From Clytia hemisphaerica (taxonomy: Eukaryota > Cnidaria > Hydrozoa > Leptothecata > Clytiidae): a stretch of DNA of 64,000 nt. Shown in pieces: positions 11,395-22,288 of the stretch. Made by a program: the position numbers and the translations under genes. Within the stretch, counting starts at the first letter, position 1, and every line of letters starts with the position of its first letter. Below the pieces are notes generated by a model. That model ran no database searches. It was not told where the DNA came from and was given only the letters and a program-made list of their open reading frames with translations. The stretch lies in assembly GCA_902728285.1 (NCBI GenBank), contig CACVBU010000821.1:793450-857449 (forward strand), given 5' to 3'.

Positions 11395-12979
11395 TATGGC
11401 GCGCGCAAGCGCCAATAAATACTACCTTGTTTAAAACGAAACTATGTCATTTACACAGATACTATCTCATTTAAAAAGAAACTATGGTTCATTCAGGGGA
11501 TACTATTTCCCTTAAAAAGAAACTAAGTTCATTTCAGGAGAAACTATCTCATTTAAAACGAAACTATCTAATTTAAAACGAAACTATCTCGTTTAAAACG
11601 AAACTATCTCGTTTAAAACGAAACTATCTCGTTTAAAACGAAACTTTGTTTCATTCAGGGGATACTATTTCCCTTAAAACGAAACTATCTCATTTAAAAC
11701 GAAACTATCTCATTTAACACGAAACTATCTCATTTAAAAGGAAACCATCTCATTTAAAACGAAACTATCTCATTTAAAACGAAACTATCTCATTTAAAAA
11801 GAAACTATCATATTCATTTAACTGAAACTATCTCAGTTCGTCGGAAACTTACGCCCAGAAAAGGCGAGTTACAGTAAACGAGTTATAAATACGGTTTTAT
11901 AAAAAAGACGAGTAAGAGTTGTAACTTAGGCTTGTAAGAAAAAAGGCGTGCTTTCTCTTCTTTCTCTGAAGTAGCCAAAAAGTCAAAATTTTAATGAGTC
12001 ATTTAGTCACGTGGGTCGCGTTTTACTGTCTGGTCCGTATTTTACCTAAATTTACTGAAGAATCACCTGTCCACCCGAGGTGGGGAGTGGTACATAGGCA
12101 AAATGGATGCTGGGTATGTGCTCGAGCTCCTGGGGGAGGGGGGTACTTAGGCAAATGGAGGGGTACGGTATGTACCGCCGGGTACCTTTTTTGGACTTCC
12201 AAAGTCCCGCGAAGAGTCGGAAAATCAGAAAATCAGATTTCAGTCCCACACTAAGGGTCGGGAAAAAAGCAAAAATTTCAACTTTTTACTCCCTGAAAGA
12301 TCGAAATTTGATCAAAATTGGTCAAATTTGTCCCGCAAAGGGTCGTAAAATTCCCAAAATTTTCCTTTGATTTCTCCTTTTTAGTCCCAGTAAGGGTCCA
12401 AAGTTTGAAAGTCGGGCGGCACCCCCCGTCAGCTTGCAGCCCTAGAACCCCCCGGGCTTGAGCCCCCCTCCTCGCCAAGATGCACGAAGGGTCCAGCCCT
12501 ATTTTGAAAAAGCGTTGTTTGTTGAAAAGGAGGAATAGACACTTGGAAGAAATGGCCTCTTTGTCTAGTTCTTAAAAAAGCACGCTTTTTTCTTCTAAAC
12601 TCGAGTTACAACTCTTCCTTACTCGGCTTTTTGATAAAACAGTATTTATAACTCGTTTACTGTAACTCGTCTTTTCTGGACGTAAGTTTCCGATGAACTC
12701 GTTTAAAAATGATAGTTTCTTTTTAAATGAGATAGTTTCTTTTTAAATGAGATAGTTTCTTTTTAAATGAAATAGTTTCGTTTTAAATGAGATAGTTTCG
12801 TTTTAAATGAGATAGTTTCTTTTTAAATGAGATAGTTTCGTTTTAAACAAGATAGTTTCTCCTGAAACGAACTTAGTTTCTTTTTAAGTGAGATAGTATC
12901 CGCTGAATGAAAGATAGTTTCTTTTTAACAACATAGTTTCGTTTTAAAATAGTATTTATTGGCGCTTCCGAGCGCCATA
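11395..12979. mobile_element. Foldback element with tandem-repeat arms (TATGGCGC family)
   Basis: Both ends read TATGGCGC inward, followed by 'AATAAATACTA'. The arms consist of roughly 21-bp tandem units of the type 'AAACTATCTCATTTAAAACG': about 19 in the left arm (11,430-11,830) and about 12 inverted in the right arm (12,700-12,950). Inside lie a 'GAGTTATAAATAC..GTTTTAT' inverted block and a copy of the G-rich repeat also found at 47,997-48,330. The architecture resembles Drosophila foldback elements, whose arms are also tandem arrays, but no sequence relation is claimed. Confidence 0.8.
12128..12480 (+). repeat. G-rich-ended repeat, copy 1
   Basis: About 350 bp starting near 'GGGGGGTACTTAGGCAAATG' and ending in C-rich sequence. 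It contains several 'AAGGGTCGGAAAA' and 'TTTTTAGTCCC' words and matches 47,997-48,330 over its length. It is nested inside the foldback at 11,395-12,979, so it inserted there later or moved with it. Confidence 0.75.
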
Positions 12980-14250
12980 CCCTAGCTAACTGATAAAAAT
13001 CTAGCCCCAGGTCCACAGACTAAAAACTTCACTCAGGGCAAAAGCAGCCGCCGGCGGATTTTTCTGAAATATCTGTTCTTTTTTTCCAGGAGAGTAAATT
13101 TTAGAGATAAATCTAGGAGATACTTGCCTTAAAACACCCAGTTAAAATCCAGGAGTCGCCTTAAAAACATCTGTTCTTAAAATCCAGGAGCACATGTTAC
13201 GGAGAAACACATGTAATTTTCCAGCAGACAATCTGCTCAACAAATCCAGGAGCTAAATTGTGAAAAACACAACCAGATGCCAGATTTTTTTTCCAAGGGA
13301 ACTTCGTAACTTTATTAATAAACAGTCTCATTTTCTAGGGATTGTAACTTTCTTAGGGAATAGCTGTTATATTTTTCCAGGAGCATAATCTTTCTAGAGA
13401 ACAGATAAACATTTTCCAGGAGGCCCGTTTTCCTCCAGAACAGATGGTATATTCTACCAGGCGTACCCAATCGATGAAATCGATCCAGGAAATCAATCGA
13501 TATTAATCGATTTTAATCGATAATAATCGATAGTGATCGATAATTAATCGATAAACAATCGATAGCCAATCGATACTAAGACTTTACGTTCTTATTGATT
13601 GGATTCGATTGTTATCGATTGCTATCGATTAATCGCTGATTGCTTTCGATTGTTATTGATTAATATTGATTTCTTTATATTCGCTAAAAACGCAACCCTA
13701 CCGTGGTTTTTCTAATTTTAAACGCGTGGCAATAAATAATTATTTTCGACGCTACGCGTGAAAAACTAGAGTACAATTAATTACGATATTCAAGTGTTTT
13801 AAGTACGCCTTAAAGGCTTGTGTAATATATATTATATATAGATCGTATAATGTATTAACAAGCATTAGCTGATCGATTTAGATTTTAACGTTTTCACTAC
13901 ACTGTTTCTAATCCTGTAAATTTTGTTTAAAAGAAAACTTAAATGAACTCTAACCAAATAGTTGAAAATACTGAATATTCACTTTATTTTTCGAGTCCTA
14001 ATTTTATCCCCTCTATTCTAAGGTCCCACCACCCTGCTTCTTAATTTCGGAATTTATGTTTGTGACCCCTAAGGCCGACGGTCGTCGAATAATGCTGAGT
14101 GGGTGACCTCTATAATCCCCGTATTGTTTTTTCGGGAAAATCCCTCATTTTACTCTAGCCTTTATTTTAGCCTTAATTCACATTATCAGGGGCTTTCATC
14201 GAGTTTCAAGCCCGAAGGGCTAGAGGCCAATCTTCAGGCAACACAAATTG

Positions 14251-14420
14251 AACCACTTATTATTTCCCATCCAAAACTCATCATTAAGACAGATTATATC
14301 TAGTGGTTCCTTTGTTTTAGAGGACTACGCTTGTTGAAATCTAGCGATAGATTTTAGTTTTAATCCGGCGTTTGTATGAAAACCACGCGCGGGCGTTTTG
14401 GATGGGAAATAAGTGGTTTC
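14251..14420. repeat. Short foldback, 'CCACTTATTATTTCCCATCC'
   Basis: The inverted pair AACCACTTAT..TTTCCCATCCAAAA (from 14,251) and TTTTGGATGGGAAATAAGTGG (to about 14,417) bounds about 120 bp. A third 'CATTTCCCATCCAA' copy follows at once. It is non-coding. Confidence 0.55.
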
Positions 14421-14687
14421 ATTTCCCATCCAAGATTCTCGACTCTCCCTTTGGGCTAGAACTCAATGAATACCCAGCCTTCTAATTTGTTAAAAAAATT
14501 GGTACCCCTTTTATACATTTGTATACCTCTTTGGGTAGCTTATTCTCACATTCCGGGATTCACTGAGGAAACAAGACGCTAATAATAACCTCGAATAACG
14601 ACAAAACGATGATTTTTGGCACTGCAAGCGGATCATATAGTCTGTACACAAACCCGATTTCTATGGATAATTTCAAAATTCATTGTC

Positions 14688-14982
14688 GTACTACCTTAAG
14701 GGAAGAAATTTTCACGGAACAAATTTTCGCGGAATTTAATTTCGCGGTTTTTCGGCAAATCCGCGAAATTAAATTCCGCGAAACACGACTATTTTCAGGA
14801 TTTAAAAAAATCACCCGAGAATTGGTATTTTTGGGGCAAAATAGGCCATATTATTATGAACAGAAAATTCTCTCAACCGCAAAATTAAATTCCCGCGAAA
14901 CTTCAACATTTTGAGCTGTGAACCGCGAAATTAAATTCCGCGAAAATTTCTTCCCGCCAAAATTTCTTCCCTTAAAGTACGC
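14688..14982. mobile_element. MITE with 'CGCGGAATTTAATTTCGCGG' blocks
   Basis: Outer inverted ends 'CGTACTACCTTAAGGGAAGA' and 'TCTTCCCTTAAAGTACG' enclose four or more inward and outward copies of TTCGCGGAATTTAATTTCGCGG-like sequence. Multiple nested inverted pairs are possible. It is non-coding and nested in 13,457-15,257. Confidence 0.65.
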
Positions 14983-15633
14983 TACGATATTATCGTGAGA
15001 TACACTCTGGTACACAGAGTAGCGATCATACATACAGAAAATTAGCACAATCGATCGCAATCGATCTTAATCGAATCGATGGCTAATCGATAATAATCGA
15101 ATTTAATCGATGAAAATTGATACCAATCGATAATAAAATTTTACGTTCCTATCGATTGGCCATCGATTAGTAATCGATCGATCATCGATTACGAACGACT
15201 TTTATCGATTGACATCGATTAAATCGACAATCGGTGTTATCGATTGGGTACGCCTGGATTCTAGGAGAGTCCAGGATACAAAACAGTTCGTTTTTTCCAG
15301 GAGAAAGGGACCTCAAGAACAGATATTTCATATTTTCTAGCCGGTGGCTGCTCTTGTCAGGGTTTGGAAACCGTTAAAAATCACCTGTAATTGTTTCTTT
15401 GGTGTTCTTTTTGTTTTGTGAAACTTGAAAGCACTTTCAAAAATTAAAATCTTTTATTGTGAATCATCAATCATCAATCAAAGCATCATAATATATCTAA
15501 AAACAATTTTAAAGCATCTTAAGTAGGAAGACAATAAGACTACCAAATGAACCGTTAAATTTCAAACCATTACCATTACCTATTACCCCAGAAGGTCATT
15601 ATTACCTGTTGTGATATTATCAAAACTCAAAAA

Positions 15634-16585
15634 TTTATGGCGCGCCAAAGCGGAAATAAATACTATCTCTTTAAAACAATACTATCTTCGTTTAAAACAT
15701 ACTATCTTTTTAAAAAAATACTATTTTCGATTAAAACATACTATTTTCGTTCAAAAAATACTATTTTCGTTGAAAAAATACTATTCTCGTTTAAAACATA
15801 CTATCTTCGTTTAAAAACATACTATCTTTTGTAATGATACTATCTTTTTTTAAACATACTATCTTTTCGAAAACAGTCTGGAAACGAGGTTGGCACGTCT
15901 TGGCTCGCTCATTTTAAAGTTTGCATGCATGACCCGCGCATGGTGGGACGGCGGAATCATGCTTGCTGGATGGTCCAATAAGATCAGCAATTTCCTTCCA
16001 TTTGAACCCTATTGTTTTTAGTGCAAGGACTTGGTCTTCGTTGATATCTTTCAATGGTCTGCCACGAGTAGCCATTTTACTGTGAGTCAGGTCAGATCTT
16101 GTAGGGAGCCGGACGCCATCCTTGTTATGTTGGTCCTGATGATGCGGATGGGCGGATGAGGCCATATAAAATAAACACGAAAAACCAACGCCCATTACAC
16201 GCCCCTCAAATGAAAATTACACAAATTTGAATAATCGAGGCAACCTATATTCGAAAAAAGATAGTATTTTTTAAAAAGATAGTATTTTTTTAAAAGATAG
16301 TATTTTTTTAAAAGATAGTATTTTTTAAACGAAGATAGTATGTTTACAACAAAGATAGTATTGTTTTAAAAAGATAGTATGAAAGATAGTAAAAATAGTA
16401 TTATTTTTTAAAGATACTATGTTTTAAACGAAAATAGTATTTTTTAAGCAAAAAATAGTATGTTTTAAAAAAGATAGTATGTTTTAAACGAAGATAGTAT
16501 GTTTTAAAAAAAAGATAGTATGTTTTAAACGAAGATAGTATTGTTTTAAAAAGATAGTATTTATTTCCGCTTTGGCGCGCCATAA
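15634..16585. mobile_element. Foldback element, 'TTTATGGCGCGCC' ends
   Basis: Ends TTTATGGCGCGCCAAAGCGG and complement are followed by AAATAAATACTATC, resembling the 11,395-12,979 element. The arms are again tandem arrays, here of about 20-bp 'AAAACATACTATCTTCGTTT' units (left 15,655-15,870, right 16,255-16,560). The interior carries a helix-turn-helix coding fragment on the minus strand. Confidence 0.8.
15914..16075 (-). pseudogene. Helix-turn-helix transposase-like fragment
   Basis: Starting at an ATG (16,073-16,075), the minus strand encodes MATRGRPLKDINEDQVLALK and then GFKWKEIADLIG before losing similarity. The RGRP motif followed by a helix-turn-helix of the type 'L..GF.W.EIA.LIGVS' resembles the N-terminus of integrase/transposase-like proteins abundant in corals and fishes (from memory, not searched). 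Only about 40 residues remain, with no catalytic domain. It is probably a captured 5' coding piece inside the foldback. It could also be a remnant of the element's own gene. Confidence 0.5.
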
Positions 16586-16910
16586 AAATTTTCATTAAAT
16601 TTTTTTCTACCCACGCTTTTTATAAAGGTGAAGGCTTCTTCGTAAAAGCGAAAGACATGTATCTATTTTTCGGATCCGGCATGAGGGAATAGTGTCAGGA
16701 CCTGCAGGCGACCTGGTAGGGTTGGGTATGGGTGTGGTTTGGGTGTGGTTACGTATCAGATTGGCTAGGAATTTGGTTATTATCAGTTAGGGTTAGGGTT
16801 GGAGCTCGAAAAAAGCACTCTTTTGTGATTTTCTCTTAATACAGTCTGGTCTGTAGTTTGTACAATATAAATAGCCGTGACATACGCTATTTCGGCCCCG
16901 ATTTCGGCAT

Positions 16911-16994
16911 GAATCCGTGGCGCAGTGGATAGGGCATTGGGTTTCAAAACATGGGAGCTTTGCATCTAGTGGGTTCGAATCCCACCGGTGGCGA
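16911..16994 (+). repeat. tRNA-like segment inside the TIR element
   Basis: It carries A and B boxes at tRNA spacing, and a T arm, GTGGG-TTCGAAT-CCCAC, that pairs perfectly. The acceptor strands (GAATCCG against CGGTGGC) pair poorly, and there is no clean anticodon stem. So it looks like a tRNA-derived Pol III promoter region and not a working tRNA gene. Confidence 0.7.
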
Positions 16995-17004
16995 TCTGTC
17001 GGTA

Positions 17005-18339
17005 TACTCTAGGGGCTGAGTTAGGTCCCGTATGCGCATCGGCGTATAGTAATTTTTTCTTTTGATCATGAAAGTATAGTCCTTGAAGAGTCAGAAAACG
17101 TGTGTGGCGTTATTTGGATCAGGCTCAAATTTCCATAATGGCGGATTTTAGATTTCAACCCTTTTTAGCCCTCTTGCTTGAAAAGAAATTTTTTTTTGAC
17201 TTTAAACATACACATATTATATACCAATCGATCACAAATTTTATGCTGATTAAGAAAAAGGTCAGAATCATGGTCTGAAAATTTTGTTATCTGGAGATAT
17301 GAAGCACTTTCGATTTCGATTTTTTGAAATGACTACTTTTGGTTCCAGATTTGCGTGGCTTTAACATTTGATTGGCTTACTTAATTTACTTGAAATTTTC
17401 GGAGGGTCTTGCCTACCGTTCAAATAATAAAATTCAGGAAAAGTTTTTTTCTACATGAATTTCGAAATCCATAATGGCGGATTCAAAATTTTCTTTCGTC
17501 ACATGGGCTCTTAGGTACTCTTAGGCTCTGCTAGCTTAAGAAAAATATTTTTTGAGCTTAAAACCCTGCATATTATACACCAATCGATCAGACATTTTAT
17601 GCTGATTAAGAAAAAGGTCAGAACCATGGTCTGAAAATTTTTCTATCTCGAGCTATGAAGTACTTTCGTTTTCAAAACTTAGAAAACGTAAGTACTTCGT
17701 ATCTCTTGATAACGAAATTTTCAGACCATAGTTCTGACCTTTTTCTTAATCAGTATAAAATTTCTGATCGATTGGTATATAAAATGCAGGGTTTTAAGCT
17801 CAAAAAATATTTTTCTTAGCCTAGCAGAGCCTAAGAGCCCATGTGACGAAAGAAAATTTTGAATCCGCCATTATGGATTTCGAAATTCATGTAGAAAAAA
17901 AAAATTTCCTGAATTTTATTATTTGAACAGTAGGCAAGACCCTCCGAAAATTTCAAGTAAATTAAGTAAGCCAATCAAATGTTAAAGCCACGCAAATCTG
18001 GAACCAAAAGTAGTCATTTCAAAAAATCGAAATCGAAAGTGCTTCATATCTCCAGATAACAAAATTTTCAGACCATGATTCTGACCTTTTTCTTAATCAG
18101 CATAAAATTTGTGATCGATTGGTATATAATATGTCTATGTTTAAAGTCAAAAAAATTTCTTTTCAAGCAAGAGGGCTAAAAAGGGTTGAAATCTAAAATC
18201 CGCCATTATGGAAATTTGAGCCTGATCCAAATAACGCCACACACGTTTTCTGACTCTTCAAGGACTATACTTTCATGATCAAAAGAAAAAATTACTATAC
18301 GCCGATGCGCATACGGGACCTAACTCAGCCCCTAGAGTA
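17005..18339. mobile_element. Large foldback inserted in the tRNA-like element
   Basis: Two inverted arms of about 650 bp begin TACTCTAGGGGCTGAG and meet near 17,675. It interrupts the host element just after 'CTGTCGGTA'; the uninterrupted sequence is visible in copy 2 near 35,252-35,270. The right junction has lost one base relative to a clean 4-bp duplication. It is non-coding; arm similarity is high. Confidence 0.85.
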
Positions 18340-19221
18340 GGAAGTCATTCAGTAAGTTAGAAAACATTATAAATAACTCACACAGAACCAGAAAGTCAGA
18401 AAAACTACGAAAAAGAGACTGGAAAGTACGAAATAAGTCCAGATCTGTCTTTCGTCTTTACGAAGAAGCCACGACCTTTTATAAAAACTAAATAAATTTG
18501 TGCAACACGAAGAACGATAGCAGAACGCAGACAGGCATAGAGCGCATGCGTGGAATCATCGAAGCATCGGGCCTGTGCCGACCACAGATATCTGTAAAGC
18601 CCGAAGGGCTAGATTTGCGGCCTTGGTCAAAAAGTGAAGCTCATCTTTGGAAGGATTTCCTACCAGAGTCACGTGACTAAAATATGCAATTTCACCGGTT
18701 TGAAAGATGTGAAATAGCGTTTGCCGCCTACTTTTTTTTATCTCGCGCTCCGAAAACAATTAAAATGCTAGATCCTATCCATCGGCACGAAATTTAAAAA
18801 GTCAAATTTTGGCTTCACTTTTTTTTGCTGGAGAAAGCTTAAAGTTGCCTATCTAGCCCCTCGGGCTTAGATATCTGTGGTGCCGACCATACCAATCCAG
18901 ATTCCATTGAGCGCGCAACCAACGCAGAGAAAAGTAACCATGACGACAATTCAAGATCTTATTCCTGTCGTTAAAAACAGAACTAAAAAATGTCATCGAT
19001 GCTTTTAAAAAAGAGTCAGTGATAGAGAATCATAACATAAACCATAAAGTCGCTGTCTTATGTCTATTATTTCGATTCAATCAAAGTAACATTTAATGGT
19101 TCAGTAATTACTGTTAATTGTTATAAATTTGGGGATTAAAAGATTTATTTCGAAAGAAACTCATTTCAATTACACTTGAAGGTTTCTGGGGATTCGTAAA
19201 TAGTAAACTGCATACTGATCA

Positions 19222-19905
19222 CTCGGGTAAATCAATGCATGTCCAAATTTTCGTTAATTCTTCGGACCGATCATCACCTATCATCACCCCTCCTAGCATA
19301 ATAAACTATACCTTTAAAGAAGCGCATTACGATGTAGAACATGAAAATCGGTGTTACTTAAATTTAGTAGGTTTTGCCAATTTTGCGAAAAACTGCAAAA
19401 ACCAAAAAATGCTGACGTCAGCAAAACTTGTTTTTTAAATAACTCCAGTTTGCCTAATGGTATAAACATGAAATTTGGACCAAAGCTGTTGAAGCTGCAC
19501 ATTATTAAAAGGATCATTTTGAAAAAAAAAATTTTTGAAATTTTGCTGATGTCTGCACTTTATTGCAAATTTTCGTATTTTGCTGATTTCTGCTGACGTC
19601 AGCAAAATTTGAAAAATATGATTACGCAAAAAATTTTTTATTACTGATATGCAACTTTGGTCCAAATTTCATGTTTATACCATTAGCCAAACTGGAGTTA
19701 TTTCAAAAACAAGTTTTGCTGACGTCAGCATTTTTTGGTTTTTGCGGTTTTTCGCAAAATTGGCAAAACCTAAATTTAAGTAACACCGATTTTCATGTTC
19801 TACATCGTAATGCGCTTCTTTAAAGGTATAATTTATTATGCTAGGAGGGGTGATGATGGGTCCGAAGAAATAACGAAAATTTGGACACGCATTAATTTAC
19901 CCGAG
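19222..19905. mobile_element. Foldback element carrying C-MARE palindromes, copy A
   Basis: Ends CTCGGGTAAAT and ATTTACCCGAG. The arms pair over almost 340 bp each. It carries three perfect TGCTGACGTCAGCA palindromes at 19,410-19,423, 19,591-19,604 and 19,717-19,730. It is diverged from but clearly related to 20,819-21,444 ('AACTCCAGTTTG', 'TTTGGTCCAAATTTCATGTTT' type words in both). Non-coding. Confidence 0.8.
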
Positions 19906-20666
19906 CAGTTCTGCTAGACATTAATAAGGTAATATTTGCTCTTCATATTTGATTCTTTCTACAGTGATTAGACTCGATAAGATCGACACATGCGAAATAA
20001 AATTTATATTATTGGTCTTCAGAGGTTGATATTCTTTGAAAACTCAACCTCTGATACTCAGGGTAATTTTTCTCGCCGCGCACACACCGCGCACTACCCC
20101 TCCCCCAATGGCAAGGAATCCAAGGAGAGGGCACTTGATTCAAGAACGCAAGTTTTTGGACTTTTTTAGCCTTTTCAGGTAAAATATGATTGCGTTTTGT
20201 AACAGAGATTAGTTTAGGCTAATAAATTTTTATTTCTTATAACTATTTAGTTCTTATATTAAATCTTAAACTAGATATCCAAAGTAGCTTCTCGCTCTCA
20301 TCTGCTTAAGTATAGTTCTTCGCAGCTTCAGGCATTCCGGAGTGCCGAAGCATGGCAGTCAATGAATGAGTCATAGTTTATGATTAGGTTGTTATTCTTA
20401 TAATTTATAGGACCTTTAATCAAGTCTAAAACTCAAAAACACAAAAGAAAGAAGGAGCTCTTGGATGGGAATTTTTTTCACGTTAAACCTCCCCTATATC
20501 AGAACATACCATAAGACTTAGGAGATGAGTGCAGTCAAAGGGGGTGGACGTCCTTGGTGCAGTCTAAACTGATCCTGGCATTGACGCTCCCCCATCGCTA
20601 CTCATATTTTCGATGAAAAATCGTTGGATAAAATATTTGTAGTCAAATAAATTGGATTGAAGCCTT

Positions 20667-21551
20667 TTTAAAGAGGCCCCCCAGCGGCACCCCTAATCAC
20701 GCCATCACGCAAAAAAATGTTCTCCATCACGCATCACGAAAATCGCTAAAATTTGTCATCACGCAAAAAATAGCGAAAAATAGCCCAAATCACGCATCAC
20801 GCCTCAAATTTTTGCCCTCTCAGGCAAATTAAGGCACGTCCAAATTTACCATAATTTTTTATCACCGTTTCCACTTGTCATAGCATATCACTTCATACAT
20901 CGAAAGAAGCCTATTGGAGTGTAGATCTCTGGAATAGCTGTGCCATAATTAATTTTTTCGCCCAAAAAAAGATATTAGACAAAAACCAAAAAATGCTGAC
21001 GTCAGCAAAACTTGTTTTTTGAATAACTCCAGTTTGGCTTATGGTATATTCATGAAATTTGGACAAAAGTTGCATATCAATAATAGGAACATTTTTGCAT
21101 AATTTATTTTTTGCAAATTTTGCTGACGTCAGCAGAAATCAGCAAAATTTTCTTTTTCAAAATGATCCTTTTAATGATGTGCAACTTTGGTCCAAATTTC
21201 ATGTTTTTACCATAAGCCAAACTGGAGTTATTCAAACAACAAGTTTTGCTGACGTCAGCATTTTCTGGTTTTTACCTAATATCTTTGTTTGGGTGAAAAA
21301 ATTAATTATGGCACAGCAATTTCAGTTATCTACACTCCAATACGCTTCTTTCGATATATGAAGTGATATGCTATGATAAGTGGAAACGGTGATAAAAAAT
21401 CGAGGTAAGTTTGAAAAATCTGGACAGGCCGTAATTTGCCTGAGATCACGCATCACGCCATCACGCCAAAAAAAATCCCTAATCACGCCATCACGCAAGA
21501 AAAAAGTCCCAATCACGCCATCACGCAAACCGCTGGGGGGGGCTCTTTAAA
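20667..21551. mobile_element. TIR element with 'ATCACGCCATCACGC' arrays
   Basis: Ends TTTAAAGAGGCCCCCCAGCGG-like at the left and complement CCGCTGGGGGGGGCTCTTTAAA-like at the right. Inside both ends are short tandem arrays of ATCACGCCATCACGC in the same orientation. A second element (20,819-21,444) has inserted into the middle. Confidence 0.7.
20819..21444. mobile_element. Foldback element carrying C-MARE palindromes, copy B
   Basis: Ends CTCAGGCAAATTA and TAATTTGCCTGAG. It has perfect TGCTGACGTCAGCA at 20,994-21,007, 21,121-21,134 and 21,247-21,260. It is a family member of the element at 19,222-19,905, nested in 20,667-21,551. Confidence 0.8.
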
Positions 21552-21649
21552 CACAAGTAAACTGAGAAATCATTGCATTTTCTTTATTTTCTACATAGAC
21601 TCTATGGTGTAATCTTTTTTTTCTTTTCGAACGAGAAAATGATCAAAAG

Positions 21650-21920
21650 TATTCAAAAATGCCAATAATATACACGTTCTCTTTTTATAAGAACATCCAA
21701 AATTTTTTTGAAGCCTTCGGATATTCTTAACCTTTTGAGTTTTAAACCTGAAAAAATGTTCTTAACCTGTTCTTATTTCACATTTTTTAAGTATTTTTGT
21801 CAATTTTCCTAAAAAATTGGGTGTTTCAGATTCCGAGAAGCCTTAAAATGTTCTTATAACTTGTTCTTAGCATTAGCAGTTCTTATATAGTTTGTTCTTT
21901 AAAAAAAACGTATAATCATG
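21650..21920 (+). repeat. Dispersed 'AAGAACA' repeat, copy 2
   Basis: It matches 24,065-24,545 closely except for the 144-bp insertion there, and matches 2,078-2,317 inverted. The segment 'GGGTGTTTCAGATTCC' at about 21,826-21,841 is the intact target of the insertion seen in copy 3. Confidence 0.75.
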
Positions 21921-22246
21921 GTCAAAACTAATTAATAAAACGTCCGCTAAACATAAAATTTCGAGTTTGCCACAATTTCGGTCGACCATATGCTAATTTT
22001 ATCTTCTGGTGAAACTATTTTCAACTTCAAGTAGGCATTCAACATGAACATGTTCGCCCAACAAATTAGAAAAAAATCATTCACAAAACAACAAACAACT
22101 TGGATAACATACTTTTTTACTTTTTATAATAATAACAAGAATCGCAAAATTGCGACTAAATATTTCCTTAAAAATGAAGGTCATTATTGACATATATAAA
22201 AAAGCATACATAATAAAGTAATGATGAGTCAAAACTTTTTTTAAAA

Positions 22247-22288
22247 ATGTAGAACTTAAAGTTTCATGCTTACAATCATCAGCTACAT
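22247..22288 (-). ncRNA. Hammerhead ribozyme-like core of the Penelope-like element
   Basis: Minus strand: AUGUAG, CUGAUGA, a weak stem II (UG/CA with a UAAG loop), GAAA, stem III ACU-UUA-AGU, U17, then CUACAU, which pairs perfectly with AUGUAG as a 6-bp stem I. The order is type I, and the predicted cut lies between positions 22,253 and 22,252. It sits about 280 bp 3' of the RT/GIY-YIG frame on the same strand, where Penelope-like elements are known to carry such motifs. Stem II is minimal, so activity needs testing. Confidence 0.7.

Larger units (their letters stand above)
13457..15257. mobile_element. ATCGAT-rich TIR element with 6-bp target duplication
   Basis: Termini CCAGGCGTACCCAATCGAT and its exact complement ATCGATTGGGTACGCCTGG are flanked by ATTCTA on both sides (13,451-13,456 and 15,258-15,263). 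Each arm of about 200 bp is packed with ATCGAT or near-ATCGAT words separated by 6-12 bp. The interior holds a second inserted element at 14,688-14,982 and a small foldback near 14,251-14,420. No transposase is seen. Confidence 0.8.
13033..15347. mobile_element. Outer element with 'CCAGGAG' arrays, split by an insertion
   Basis: The left end, 'GCAGCCGCCGGC..CTGAAATATCTGTTCTT', is complementary to the right end, 'AAGAACAGATATTTCA..GCCGGTGGCTGC'. Both arms contain scattered TCCAGGAG and GAACAGAT words. The centre is occupied by the element at 13,457-15,257, which brings its own 6-bp target duplication, so the outer element is older. Exact outer borders are uncertain. Confidence 0.55.
16627..18476 (+). 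mobile_element. Mutator-like non-autonomous element with tRNA-like core, copy 1
   Basis: The element is flanked by a perfect 9-bp direct repeat TTTTATAAA (16,618-16,626 and 18,477-18,485). Ends GGTGAAGGCTTCTTCG and CGAAGAAGCCACGACC form an imperfect inverted repeat of about 28 bp. Nine-base duplications are characteristic of Mutator-like elements. The interior has a tRNA-like segment with A box TGGCGCAGTGG (16,918-16,928) and perfect B box GGTTCGAATCC (16,972-16,982). The copy is split by a 1.3-kb foldback at 17,005-18,339; without it the element is about 515 bp. Copy 2 is at 32,956-35,397. Confidence 0.8.

Noticed and set aside
11430..11830. CRISPR-like array
   Set aside because: The units are directly adjacent with no unique spacers, are mirrored in the other arm of a foldback, and the genome is eukaryotic.
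16911..16994. Functional tRNA gene
   Set aside because: The T arm pairs, but the acceptor stem does not and the segment is repeated inside a mobile element.
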